From: Cylicocyclus nassatus
Lineage: Eukaryota > Nematoda > Chromadorea > Rhabditida > Strongylidae
Direction of reading: 5' to 3'
DNA: 64,000 nt
Assembly: GCA_958299035.1 (NCBI GenBank)
Contig: CATQJL010000223.1
Location: 74,727,600 to 74,791,599, forward strand
Below the pieces are notes generated by a model. It had not been told where the DNA came from. It searched no databases and saw only the letters and a program-made list of their open reading frames with translations. This document shows positions 1 to 11,400 of the stretch, one piece after another; the stretch's first letter is position 1, and every line of letters begins with the position of its first letter. The position numbers and the translations under genes were made by a program.

Positions 1-460
1 CGAGCTTTTGTATGATCCCTGATGATCCCCGGCGCTTTTCTTAAAGTCATTTTTCTTTCTCCGAAGTTAACGAAAACCTTTCAAAGTTGTACTGAACATC
101 TAACACAACAGTGCTAAGCATGTTGCTGATGAGAACAAATGAATTTTTAAAAAATCGAATTTTTCGGTAAACCCCAAATTTCGACCTGTGGATCATGAAA
201 ATTTCATGACTTCAAAACATCACTTGTTCTTATCAGCAACATGCTCAGCATTGTTGGGTGAGATAATCTGCACAAAGATCATACAAAAGCTGGAAAATGC
301 GGTTCGTACAGCTTCTCGCTCCTGTTCAACATGTTCATAGTGAAGGATAGTAGGAATACTTACTACACAACATGAAATCCAGGTATATGGAGTTTTGAAA
401 TATCAAGCTTTCTTTTGAGCTGCCATCCCCTCCCCGCGGCGATGTTAGTGCATGCGGTCC
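1..460. mobile_element. Palindromic MITE, copy 1 (cut by window edge)
   Basis: This is the right-hand part of the same self-complementary element that is complete at 2148-2854. The stretch around 30-300 folds on itself: the segment with CTAAGCATGTTGCTGATGAG reappears inverted near 225-250. The right end reads GTGCATGCGGTCC followed by TAA, a TWA-type target site. It has no coding capacity. PIF/Harbinger-like is an inference from the GG/GGG terminus and 3-bp TWA site. Confidence 0.7.
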
Positions 461-463
461 TAA

Positions 464-2147
464 GACTCGCAAACTTCCATATGCTGACTGCATCTGACAT
501 CAGACAACTGCTTGAAATCTTACATAGACCCATGGCGTACCGATGAGAGAGAAAGGAAATTTTTTTTGAAAATTACTTACTGTATCATAACAATGTAAAA
601 GTGAGTTACGCATACTTGTAATCAATCGAAATAATTTTTCGAGTTTCTAAAAATTCAGGTTAGTCTTGTAAGAAAATCTTTTCGAGGACTGGCTGCCGCC
701 AAATCCTCTTTCTCTGAAATTTCGGCTTGCAACCCCGCAAAAATTCTGCGAAGATTAAATCAATTTGAGTGCGTGGTTATGCCATGCACTTTCATCCAAA
801 AAAATCTTATGCTCTCTCCCCCCCCCCCCCCCCTTCTCCCCCCAACGGAAATCCGAGGATCACTGAAAGAAACCGATTGGAGACTCATGACTAAGCCATT
901 GCCCGAGGAAAAATATAAACGGGTAACCGAGAAATTCAAATGTAAAATAAGCTTAAAAGATACGACTGGTCAGCTTGCGAAGGTTATAGTACTGGGCGAT
1001 CATTGATATTTCCAGTCGCGAATGTATTAGGTGATACCGTTTGAACCATGACTTGATTGGGAACCCCAAAATTCTGCATGAGATGTTTGACGTTTAAATA
1101 CAGTCAGAACATGTATAAACATTGATATCTCGATGAAGGCCTTGTGGGCATCACCCTGCATGATATCCTCTGTTTGGTACTTTTGATCAGCTTCCTAGAA
1201 CTACTGATGGAGTGGTGCCATAAATACCAGATGCTCAACATTTGTAGGAAAGATGCTTTTGCTCTTAATAAATTTGCGCGGTGGAGTTGCCGCCTCATTA
1301 TCTACCTTATGCTGATATGCCAAGAAAGTGCGTAACGGTTCCTGTCAGAATGGAAATCAAAGATAGCCCTGCTCGCCCTTACAGCATAATCCACAAAAGA
1401 AGAAAACACCGGCAATCCTCAAATCTGAAAAGAATTTTTGTCAGTGAATTTATGCGTTATGGAGCAAGGACCCAAGGGCGCGGCACGGAATAATGTGCTA
1501 GGCTCTCCAAGAACAGATTTTCTGAATCAGGTACTTACATCTCTTTGGTATTAATGAGATGGAATCAGTACTTTGCTTTTGAAATTGGGCGCTTCGGTTG
1601 CTCAATCCGCTCCTGCAATATACTCAAAATAGAAAAAGCGACGACTAGGCTGGTCCGCCGACATTTACGATTGTAACGATGTTATATATAGACGCCAGTC
1701 CAAAACATGGCTTCGGTTTTGCGATAAGCTTGGAGTAATCTCCTCCGCGTATACCGACTCTATCCGCTCATAATTCTAACACGTTGCTCTTCCGACGTCT
1801 AATGCAACATTGAAGAAATGAGTGGCACATAAATCGAAGTGGATGGTGGCGATAGCGAAATCGAGCCTACCACGATTTTTTTGGGATCGAAGCCAGAAGG
1901 TGGCGTTCGAAAGTTTATTTCATATATGGGCTTGCTTTGCTCTATCGAATGGTTCCCTGGACCCTTACTGAAATATGGGCTGTATGAATTATCGCCGTAA
2001 AAAGTTCGAGTGTAACAAGAGTTATGTTACAACCTAGTAATTACAAAATGAACTAAATGGGCAGTGAAAATCCTGATACGGTGCTCTTCGGAGCTGTTCA
2101 GCCAGATCGAGATGCGTGGAGCATAAGATTTCCTATTACCAGTCTTA
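464..2147. other. No gene recognised
   Basis: Only short open frames in several overlapping frames, none with recognisable motifs or good splice context. A run of about 15 C lies at 820-834. Frames around 1104-1493 look weakly protein-like on both strands but resemble no family I recognise. Confidence 0.5.
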
Positions 2148-2854
2148 GGGCAGCATGCACTAACATCCCCGCGGGGAGGGGATCGCAGCTCAAAAGAAAG
2201 CTTTATATTTCGAAACTCCAGATACCTTGATTTCACGTTGTGTATCTATCCGTAAGTATTCCTACTACCCTTCACTATGAACATGTAAGAGGAGCGAGAA
2301 GCTGTACGAACCGCAATTACCAGCTTTTGTATGATCCCTGATGATCCCCCAGCGCTTTTCTTTGAAGTCATTTTTCTTTCTCCGGAGTTAACGAAAAACC
2401 TCCAACGTTGTGCAGTTAACCCGACAGTGCTAAGCATGTTGCTGATAAGAACAAATGATGTTTTGAAGTCATGAAATTTTCGATAATCCACAGGTCGAAA
2501 TTTGAGGTTTACCGAAAAATTCGACTTTTCAAAAACTCATTTGTTCTCATCAGCAACATGCTTAACACTGTTGTGTTAGAAGTTCAGTACAACTTTGGAA
2601 GGTTTTCGTTAACTTCGGAGAAAGAAAAATGACTTTAAAGAAAAGCGCCGGGGATCATCAGGGATCATACAAAAGCTGGAAAATGCGGTTCGTACAGTTT
2701 CTCGCTCCTGTTCAACATGTTCATAGTGAAGGGTAGTAGGAATACTTACGGATAGGTGCACAACGTGAAAACCAGGTATTTGGAGTTTCAAAATATAAAG
2801 CTTTCCTTTAAGCTGCGATCCCCTCCCCAGTGGAGAGGTTAGTGCATGCGGCCC
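2148..2854. mobile_element. Palindromic MITE, complete copy 2
   Basis: A 707-bp foldback in which nearly the whole left half (2148 to about 2500) is the inverted complement of the right half. The ends are GGGCAGCATGCACTAAC and, inverted, GGGCCGCATGCACTAAC. It is flanked by TTA on both sides (2145-2147 and 2855-2857). Short frames inside it are by-products of the palindrome. The GGG start and 3-bp TTA duplication fit PIF/Harbinger-derived MITEs; no transposase is present. Confidence 0.8.
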
Positions 2855-2857
2855 TTA

Positions 2858-3913
2858 GTTTAGCAGAGTGGAATTGAAAAAAAAAGCCAGATTGACAGTT
2901 TTTTTGCTTTTGCAGTTATAGCAACTAAGGTCATCGCCATGTATTCAGGAACAAAATAAAAAAAAGGACTCATAATAATTATACGAATAAAGTAGAGAAG
3001 CACCCTGTCGAACAACCCTCTTTGCTTTAGTTGGTATGGAGAGAAATGCGGTTTTAAAAATGTTTATCACCTTTGACGATTGCTATAATTGTATTGTCTT
3101 TGCATGCAATTTCATTTGATGTCTGTTTTTGAGTGTAGATTAAAGGCTTTCTGAGGTAATGTTTCCATCTAAACCTCGAACCAGATCACGCTACTTGGAC
3201 AAGATTAATTTAAACAAAAATGGAAATACAGTAATTTACAATTCTGCCTGTACTCTGCAGCATTTACAAGGCTGCCAACGATGTCAATTTGTTAAGGATA
3301 GAAAGTAGATTCCGAGCCGGAGGTCCGGCGAAGGATGTAATGAGTTCTTCTCAGACATTGCTAACAACATTGATCGCACCAAAGCCCTTCAGCACCACGA
3401 GTTGCTGAAAAAAGTGTTATATTTTATCATGTTGTCATTGATATCTCTCAACATGTGATTGGTATTCAATTTATTTACTTCACAGTATTCAATTTTGTTC
3501 TTTCATATTCTTAAAGCTTTGGCTGCTTTTTTTTATTTGACACATGCTTTGTACTTCATCCTGACATTATAGTAGATGCAAATTACACTGAACATTTTTC
3601 CTTCTGCATGGTTTTCATCCAGGAATCAACACACTCCGATCGCCAAAATGTTGGGTCACGTCTGAATGCTACTTCGCTGTGGAAAGCGCTTCAGACGAAA
3701 ACGTGTACGATCTGTCAGCCACGTGCTCCCTTTCCGCAGACAGTTGCACGCAGAAGCTTTATACCACGTTTGCGCGCGCATGACTTCGGTTGTCATGTTT
3801 TAACATTTTTTGAACTCTTTTTTGAAGATATTCTGCAAAAAAATCCTGCCCTATTTTTATGATGCACGACTTCTGACTACCGTATTGACGTTGCTCGCAA
3901 TATGCGAGGTGGT
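2858..3913. other. No gene recognised
   Basis: AT-rich sequence. The 84-codon plus-strand frame at 3608-3862 has no motif, signal peptide or convincing splice sites. I see nothing else. Confidence 0.5.
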
Positions 3914-4303
3914 TCAAACGACGTTGGATAAGAGCGTAGTCCGGGTCTTGGGGCGGACACTTCGCAGCTGGTCGGGAGCGACTTCTTCGAGATTTGTGCG
4001 ATGTTTCTGAAGATTGGTAGTACGATGATGTGTTGACGGCTGGTCATCTTTTCGAAGAATGGCCGAAATCTGTGTCATAAGATTTATGATCGAATTCACG
4101 ATCAATTCGCTACCATCATTAAACTTCGATTCCAAATGGCGAGATTTCTGCTCGACTAACTCCGTGAGTTGAAGTAGCTTCTGGGCAGCGGTGTCTTCCG
4201 TTCGTCTTGCTTTTTGTTCCAGAAGTATTGATTCTATGCGATGTAATTTTCGTAGAATGGATGCAATATCGGGGGATTTCTTCGTCGGCGTTGCGTCTTC
4301 CAT
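3914..4303 (-). CDS. Coiled-coil gag-like frame of a retroelement (partial)
   Basis: A 129-codon minus-strand frame that stays open upstream to about 4370, so the first Met is not certain. The protein is charged and heptad-like through residues ~13-75 (LRKLHRIESILLEQKARR, then LLQLTELVEQ), followed by a basic Ser/Thr/Arg-rich tail, and stops at 3914. It starts just behind a sequence complementary to the tRNA-Gly 3' end, the place where gag begins in LTR retroelements. I recognise no specific family. It could equally be ORF1 of another element or a host coiled-coil exon. No zinc knuckle or protease is visible, and nothing downstream on the minus strand continues it. Confidence 0.45.
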   Translation of the reverse strand: MEDATPTKKSPDIASILRKLHRIESILLEQKARRTEDTAAQKLLQLTELVEQKSRHLESKFNDGSELIVNSIINLMTQISAILRKDDQPSTHHRTTNLQKHRTNLEEVAPDQLRSVRPKTRTTLLSNVV

Positions 4304-4352
4304 AAGTTTCTGGAGAAGTTTTTCAATATCGTCAAGTTTAGTGTTGATTTGT

Positions 4353-4423
4353 GCATCGGTGGTTCAGTGGTAGAATGCTCGCCTGCCAGGCGGGCGGCCC
4401 GGGTTCGTTTCCCGGCCGATGCA
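4353..4423 (+). tRNA. tRNA-Gly (anticodon GCC)
   Basis: A 71-nt intronless cloverleaf. The acceptor stem GCATCGG pairs with CCGATGC, discriminator A. A box TGGTTCAGTGGTAG; anticodon loop CTGCCAG with GCC; T loop GTTCGTTT. All stems pair, so it could be a working gene. The genome continues with CC then A (CACCAG), and on the minus strand the sequence reads TTC then TGGTGCATCGG, the same arrangement as the primer-binding site of the BEL element at 23978. This copy may therefore be a primer tRNA captured by a retroelement rather than an ordinary tRNA locus. Confidence 0.93.
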
Positions 4424-4435
4424 CCAGAAAAACTT

Positions 4436-5170
4436 TTGTAGTGGTCCCCCGAGAAGGTCAAAGGGGGGCCCCAGCTCCAAAATTTATCAAAGAGTAAAAT
4501 ATAATATCCGAAAAGGGAAATGAGAAGGAAGGAAAGGATCTTAGTTAAAATTTCTCACCTTCTCGACTGGTTCGTGCTTCTTGGTAGAAACGGCCTTCGT
4601 CGACTTTTTCGCGCCAATCGGCTTGGAAAGGAACCCTGCCACGCGGTATACTCACTGAACGATGGAATAGTAGCAAAGAATAACAGAATTCACAGAAGTA
4701 CTCGCGGGGGCAACCGCAGAATCACATCAATCCACACCAACACCTCAAAATTGGGTAATTAAACCCTATTTATTCATAAAATACGATCAACAAGACAAAT
4801 ACGAACGAGTAACACAAAACAAATACGAACTGAATTTCAACAACGTTCAAGTATCAAGTGAATAACAGAGACTCATAAGGCTTCACAAGTATAAGTATAT
4901 TAAGCGACCGTCTCGTATGAGCACTGAGATTGTTCCAGTCTAGAACCCGGAAGGAAATAACATCAGAAATCAGATAACAAAACCAGCACTAAGGCAAGAA
5001 GGTCTCACAATAATTCAACGGTGGAGGATATACTAGAGCTTCTGGAGGCTAAGCATCCCTGTGTGAGCACCTATATAGAATGAGTGAGGCAACCAAAACA
5101 GAAATGAGAATAGAATGTGATAAATCCGAACTGTAGCCGAGCATCGATAGCTGTCCATAGCCCTTTCACT
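4436..5170 (-). other. Possible LTR/leader of the minus-strand element
   Basis: On the minus strand this stretch ends in ACTACA, then a short spacer, then the tRNA-Gly complement; the BEL LTR at 23805 ends in CAACA, a short spacer, then TGGTGCATCG. No second LTR copy is visible, so the LTR call rests on layout only. A lysine-rich reading (4553-4600, minus) followed by GTGAG could be a small exon; I cannot confirm it. Confidence 0.25.
4744..4765 (-). other. SL1-like sequence followed by a GT donor
   Basis: The minus strand matches the 22-nt nematode SL1 leader at 21 of 22 positions (one G to T change in the AAGTTTGAG part) and is followed by GT, as in SL RNA genes. I do not see a convincing Sm site or the three-stem SL RNA fold downstream, and the U4-type upstream block is absent. 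An SL RNA pseudogene or an inserted trans-spliced cDNA are both possible. Confidence 0.6.
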
Positions 5171-5214
5171 GGCGCCCTAAATACAAAACTTTGGCGCGCA
5201 AATCGATCTCCTGA

Positions 5215-5249
5215 GTGCTGAGGCCGGGGGTCAAATCCGGCCTCAGCAC
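5215..5249 (+). repeat. Perfect 12-bp hairpin with B-box-like loop
   Basis: GTGCTGAGGCCG pairs perfectly with CGGCCTCAGCAC around an 11-nt loop GGGGTCAAATC. The loop resembles a tRNA T loop/B box (GGTTCRANTCC). It could be the 3' half of a tRNA-like SINE head; no A box is clear upstream. Confidence 0.5.
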
Positions 5250-6203
5250 AAAAAGGCTACATATTTCGTGATCAAAAGTATCCATCTCAAGGGTAGGGTT
5301 CGGCCAAAAACTCGATTTTCAGAAAATACACTTATCGGGGGTTATCCGCAACGTTGAATCCGAAAGTTCACATTGGAAGGCGCCAAAACGGCGAGAACAT
5401 GCGTTTTCCAAAGGCTTACGATTTGAAATTCGACGGTCCCTGCCATGGCAGAGACGCAGTGTCGCTGCGAGACCCTACGATTTCAACTGTGGCGGCATGC
5501 GCACCCTGCCGCATAGCAGGAGTTCAGGTCGGAGGACCCCGCCCCAAAGTGTAAGTTTCCCCACTTTCCAATCGTTTTTCTTGCTTTAGGTCGAACGTTA
5601 TAATCTCGTACTTTCACAGTGCTGTGTCTAATAGGGGACCACTTTCGCATGACAGTGAGAACCCAAACCCCCGCTTTGTCCGGATACTGCCTTCAAAGGA
5701 AGTTGCATCTGGTATATCCGCATCCTATTAAGTTACGAAGACAACATCTAATTCGTAAGGATTGAAAAAAGAGTTCATGTATCCTCCTAGCAGCTATGCT
5801 CTGCCACTTATTAGGAGCCAGGCTGCAAGAGAGCACAACAAAACATTAAGTCAAATTGAACTGTTTTTAAAATGTTTTTGTTTATTTCTCTCATCATTCA
5901 GATTCTGAAAAGATAGATGATATTGATAACAAATGAAAGCAGCTGTGCTCTCCCCTCATCAAAAATAATGATGCAAGAAAGGAAGTCAGCAGTACTCCAA
6001 CCCAAAGTGAACTGTTTTTGAAATAATTTTTATTTCTCTCATCATAGATATGAAAGTTTGCAAGTACATGTACACATCGGTGAGACAAGGTGAATATGAT
6101 ATGATATGTTATAATGTTTGCAACGTTTGCATTGCATACTTGATGGTTGTTGTTTTGGAATATTATGGATCAAAGAAAACGATCGATACGTTATGAAATC
6201 ATA
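5250..6203. other. No gene; degenerate duplication
   Basis: A block beginning GAACTGTTTTT and running into TTTATTTCTCTCATCAT occurs near 5858-5897 and again near 6010-6046, with related flanks, suggesting an old tandem duplication of about 160 bp. This stretch lies directly 3' of the acetyltransferase gene. Confidence 0.45.
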
Positions 6204-9200
6204 TTAGTACAACTTCGCGGCCATAGCTTTCGCACTTTGACAACCGTCGTGAAGGTTTTGAAATACTGGATTGCCATTTTCGCAATAGCTTGGATAGGGA
6301 ACCTCGTAGAGAATCTTCCAACCGGACTGAAACATTTTTTTATTTTTTTGATTGAAAAGTCTGTTATCATTGGTGACTTCTAACATTATAAACGAGATAA
6401 TCAATTCTTGACAAACCTTTGTAAAAATCGCTTGCGAACCAGCTGCAGTCGCAGCAGTCGCTATATATTCACATCCCTCTGCCTGAGCAGTTTGCATGGC
6501 TCGTCGATTAAGTTCTTTGCCCAAGCCTTTACTAAAACAACAACGTTAGCGGAACAGTTTACAAGATTGCAATGAACAAACCCCATGTAATCCTTGTGAA
6601 CGGTCAATATGTCCATTTTCATGTATTTGTGCTTAGACAGCATTTGAGATAGTGTGTACTCTAACAAGTGTACAAGAGTGAATAATTGGTTCGCTTTATG
6701 TTGCTTATAAGGCCCTTTGACGATGTCTGAAATGTAAAATGTGATTAGTTCAGAAGATGATTACTTAAGGGTAGAATGAATGATGCAAGATAGCGCATAG
6801 ATAAATCCACTGCAATATTTACTATGTCTTTAGCGATGATCCGCTATGAGAAAGTTGTTCATTATTTTAACTAACTGAATAAGCTATTCAACTCGTAGAT
6901 GTACCTTCCGCAAAGTCGTGATCTTTGACATCAATTTGTGCTGGAAGTGCAGCATCCTTTGTTTCCGTCGAACATAACGAACATAAGCACATGGCTACCA
7001 ATCTATTGAAAACAAAGTTAAATTCAAATATTCTGCCACCCTGTATTAAAAACCTGTGTTCAGAACATGGACTTGCAATTAAAATCAATTAAATTTGAGA
7101 CACGCACAAAAGCCTGCGGCCTCGTTACACATCACAAAGCCTTGTCCTTCATGCTTTCTCCCACCCCTTCCCCAGAATTCCTTCAACAAAACCACTTTAT
7201 CATTTAATATCATTTAACATGACAAGCATATATTTGAGACCTTACAAAGTCAGTATACTTCAGAAACAGACTGCTACACAATCGCCATTCTCTAGATCAT
7301 TTTTTAACCGGGAAAATCAAATATGGCCTTTGATGGGCTATTGTGTGACGCACAATTAGTCATATAGCACCTTATTAGACTACACATATCCGTCACATTC
7401 GCAAGAATGTTATCTAAATTTTTCAAAACTGTATGAAGCAGCTTGTCTTTAGACCACTCTTCTTCTTATGTCCATAGACTAGGTTGCTATGGAGAACATA
7501 TCTTTGAGGACTCATATAATATTAAAGCTTTTTGCCATAAAAACTTGCGCCGTCAGAATATCTTTTAGCAACAATACCATTCAAAGCGTTACCTCTTCTC
7601 TTCACTCTCCATTTCTTGGAGACCAAATGGCACAGACTCGTGCACCGGTACAACATTAGCGGTTGAATATTTGTTCATGCTTCTCGCTGCTTAGAACTCT
7701 CGCATTATTTTGAGGTTACAGTTGCTGCTCTATGGCTAATTCTCGTGGAGATATAACATTTGATTCAACTGGCTTGGCACCATTAGGGCGGAGTTTTGTG
7801 ATCTAATTGAGGCCGCTCGCACCCGCGACGCACCTGCGTCTCTCTCGCCCGAGTGCTCTCTGATCATTGCCTAGCCTTAATTAGGTTACGAAGCCCCGCC
7901 TTTGCCGATGCCAAGCCAGTTGAATCAGATGGTAAGTATTATGATAAAGAAAAGAACGCGAAGCTGAGTCTCACATGCTTCTACTCGCTGCTACTCTTTT
8001 TTCGAGAAATTCTTCGCTATTACCCTGCTACATGATTATTTCGTATACTCGGCTTCTTCAATGTTACTATTAGGTTGGCTGATAAATAAGTTCGTTTTGA
8101 CATGTGTTCAAAGCTTCACTAATTCACGTAACAACAATTTAGCTAAAATTTTTCGTGAGAAGATAGCTTCAAGCCTCTATCCTCGAATATCAAGTAGCCA
8201 AGATTTTCTGTCACCAAATGACACTCATACCCTTAAAGGTCAGACTTCTACAAAATCGCTTTTTTGACTTTTTAACTTTCGCTCTCAGCCCGCAGTGAGT
8301 ACACAGGCAAGTTATTTGGTGCTAGATACATACAGCCTCTAGCTAGATGGTGAGCTACAAAAGATTTGTGACCAGGTGTTTCTTTTTTCTGCAGCCAAAA
8401 ATGTGAAAATTTCCAGGCGTTTGTGCGTGAAAGTCAAATTTTGGGCATTCCAGATCGCTAAAAATTGACCATTTATGGCCATGCAAATGGTGGAAATTTG
8501 ATAATTTGTTGTGTGAGTTCCGAATCTACATTTTACACCTGATTTTTCGAAGAATGGCTTTTCAAAATTTGGGGAAAAAATCTAACCATTCTTCTTTCTT
8601 GCACCAACTCGTTGCCGGAAATTGAGAAAACAGAGTTAACCATCCTTCTCCTTGATTTGCTCTTTCCAATGGTATCATAAATACACACAAAAACTGATTT
8701 GTGACAATTCTACAAGCCGATAAAAACAACCGAACTGATTTTTTAGCCAACCTAATAATTGTGACCGGCTTATCCTCTTCTTGGGTAACCAACAGTACTG
8801 CTACTTGTTAGCGTGGATGGTTGCGTTCAAGTGCGTGACATTCTAACTCAGAACAAAGGAAGTGTATTCAACGTCGCTGATGCCAACTTGATGATTACCT
8901 ACTTTTATTTATCCATTCATATAATTATTTGTTACTCACAAGGCCTGCCATAAATGGAACAAAGCACTGAGAACGTAACCATCAACACATGCAACAAACA
9001 AAGAAAACATTTAATAACAAGTTCAATCAATATATAGAGAATCGCTAGCTTAATTCAAAAATCTTCCAATAGAGGGAAAACACGGCGGTCTCGAAGCGAA
9101 CGCTGCTGCAGAGCACGTTTAGATTACTGGATCACTAATCAACAATCATTGCAGGAATCAAGCTTGTACAGAATAGTATGCGCTCATCAACTCAACATAA

Positions 9201-10256
9201 TGGCGTAAAGACTCAACAGTGTTTGCCCCATGTCTCCTGCTTGCCAGAAAAGGCGATCTTTTATTCAGTATAAGCAAACTGGAAATAGGGAAACAGTATA
9301 TATGGAGATGCCGCAAGCCAATCGCTGGCTTATTTGGACAGCCTTTAGAGTGGCGATGACATTCTCCAATGCTAATCACCTGACTTTTCTTAGCCAGATA
9401 AACTTTTCCCCAACCACCTTAGTCTCTCCAACCACCTCAAATGAGAAAGACTGAAAAAACGATTCGTTCCGAGCGCTGCGTAGGTCTTAGCCTGCGCATG
9501 CCGCAAAGCCCTGCTGGTAAAACCATGGCACGAGAAAGAACAGTAAGTTCCACGGCATGGCAACATAGCAGATCACACCGAGTTAGCCCACATCGAAATG
9601 AATTGACATAGGAGTGCCCGTCTCATCAAACTATCGTAACTAGTATCGTTATCATTTGCCACAAAGGCTCCCACATGTCTACTGTGCCATCAAGTCAAGT
9701 TTTGTAAAGATGGTATGTTCCCGGTAAATTTCCCCATATTCAGCTGAGCGCAGCTCTTGAAATCTTCTTGAACACACATATTTTCCGTACCTAGTGTTAC
9801 GGCTCATTGCACAAAACACTCAACTTTCGAAGGGGCTTGTACATAGAAAAATCGAATCATTTCTATTAGTTCTGTAACCGAAGCACTTTAAATAACTGGA
9901 GCGCGAGTTGAATGACAGACTTTTGCACATTTTCCAGAAAGCCCTTTGTACAACTTACATACTTATTGATTAGTAGGTTGCTAACGATCACAAACCTACC
10001 GGTCTCCATCATATACCAATGTGGAGTATTTGTCGTTTGTGTAACCGAGGTGAGCAGTGTCACGGAACAAATCAATCACATCGTCTTTGGTGGCTTCTGA
10101 ATATAATATAGGATGCTGATCAATTATAGAATCCACTAATCGCTTACGTATCGATGCAGTTATAGGCTCATACTTGCCGAATTGATTGATCAGAAAATCC
10201 AAGATTTCATCAGCATGGTCTTTAGTAGCTGGGATGTAGCGAAATTTGTCAATCAT
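6204..10256 (-). CDS. GNAT-family N-acetyltransferase, 5 exons, 245 aa
   Basis: Coding exons on the minus strand: 10256-10000, 7002-6905, 6726-6582, 6531-6417, 6326-6204. Phases join cleanly (2, 1, 2, 0) and all splice sites are GT-AG; the total is 738 nt including TAA. The start MIDKFRYIPATKDHADEIL lies 5 nt after an AG acceptor-like site. The acetyl-CoA-binding motif A is DYMGKGLGKELNRRAM (about residues 163-178), followed by an Ala-rich helix and a C-terminal strand around YEVPYPSYC. The length and N-terminal layout fit the arylalkylamine (dopamine) N-acetyltransferase-like branch, which acetylates amines with acetyl-CoA in the cytosol; the substrate is inferred, not shown. Introns are 2997, 178, 50 and 90 nt; the large one holds a mariner MITE. 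No frame disruptions are seen. Confidence 0.88.
8070..8755. mobile_element. Mariner-type MITE in acetyltransferase intron 1
   Basis: A 686-bp element beginning TTAGGTTGGCTGATAAATAA and ending in the inverted TTAGGTTGGCTAAAAAATCA, flanked by TA on both sides (8068-8069, 8756-8757). No transposase frame. The termini are typical of mariner; this is a non-autonomous copy. Confidence 0.8.
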
Positions 10257-10275
10257 GGATACTGAATGGAAAAAA
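10257..10275 (-). promoter_or_regulatory. Probable trans-splice acceptor
   Basis: The minus strand reads TTTTTTCCATTCAG immediately before a 5-nt leader (TATCC) and the ATG. A polypyrimidine-AG this close to the start codon is the usual layout of spliced-leader addition in nematodes. The actual leader cannot be known from sequence. Confidence 0.6.
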
Positions 10276-11400
10276 GATATTAATTTGCTCAATTACAACA
10301 GCAATGAGGCGATCTTGAAAGCAATATCATACGCGAGAAGTTTATAGAAAGAGACGGGAAGTTTCCTACTGAGTAACAAAAATTGGCCTTTCCTTACCTA
10401 GTCGGGTTTGTTTGATAATTTGGAAACTTTTGAATTATATAATGTGTCGTTAAACGAGAATATTGGCGATTTTCAGGCTATTCCAAGTTGTTTTTAAGAG
10501 ACAAAAATCAACAAAATAGAAATCGAAGTAAACAAACTCCGCTAATAAGGACCGGTGCCACATAGGCATCTGGATTCGTAATAAACCTCTGAAAATTCCA
10601 AAAGCTAATGACATAAATGTAACAGCTTTAGTTTCCGAGAAATATGACACTCTTATGCTCATAAACCGGAAACTGTACTGTGTTTATTACCTCCTTTTGA
10701 ATTCTCTCTTTTTTCCTCATCTTCGGTCATAGCAATTTTCAAAAGAGTTAAACTATAGATATTCAAAATTGCAAAAATCTATCCAAATTAGATAGAAAAG
10801 TTATAGCATACTAACAAAACGTACAAATTCGTAATTGGGACCTTGCGAGTCATCGAGTTCAGGTATAGTTAATGCCTAGCAATCAAGAAAAAAGGAATTC
10901 CAAATTCTTCCAAGAAAACAATGTAGTTGAAAAATCCTTTCTGCACTTGTATCAAACCATTTATAACCAAAAGCATTTCTATCGTTCAAATAGGACGCAT
11001 CAAATGTCTATATGATGCCGAAGTACCAATCACTATCAAGCCTCAATCATTTCGAGTCAAAGACAATAAAGATGACGCCAACTCAAGGAAAAACTGCATT
11101 AAAATTCAAGATTTTCGTAGTAAATGCTTGATCGTTTTAGACTGTAGTGACTATAACTTTGCAATAGAACGAATTCACAACAGAGATGTGCCGCAAAACT
11201 GTTCTCGTCGATAGGATCATTCAGAGAAATCCGGTTGTCCTTTTTTGGTAATTGCGGAATAGGTCTGAATGTGAGTATCGCATTCTCATCGCTGATATTG
11301 TCTTACATAGACATGATGATGTAAGGGTGGAGCCTTACAAGTACAAAGAATAAAAGAGAACTTCAGAGTAAAGCAAAAGGTAAGGAGAGGCACATATTTC
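10276..11400. other. Upstream intergenic region, no gene recognised
   Basis: AT-rich. The 95-codon plus-strand frame at 10927-11214 has no recognisable domain. Any promoter of the acetyltransferase gene should lie here, but I see no clear core element. Confidence 0.4.

Noticed and set aside
3608..3862. 84-codon plus frame with two Cys
   Set aside because: No family resemblance and overlapped by another frame of the same kind.
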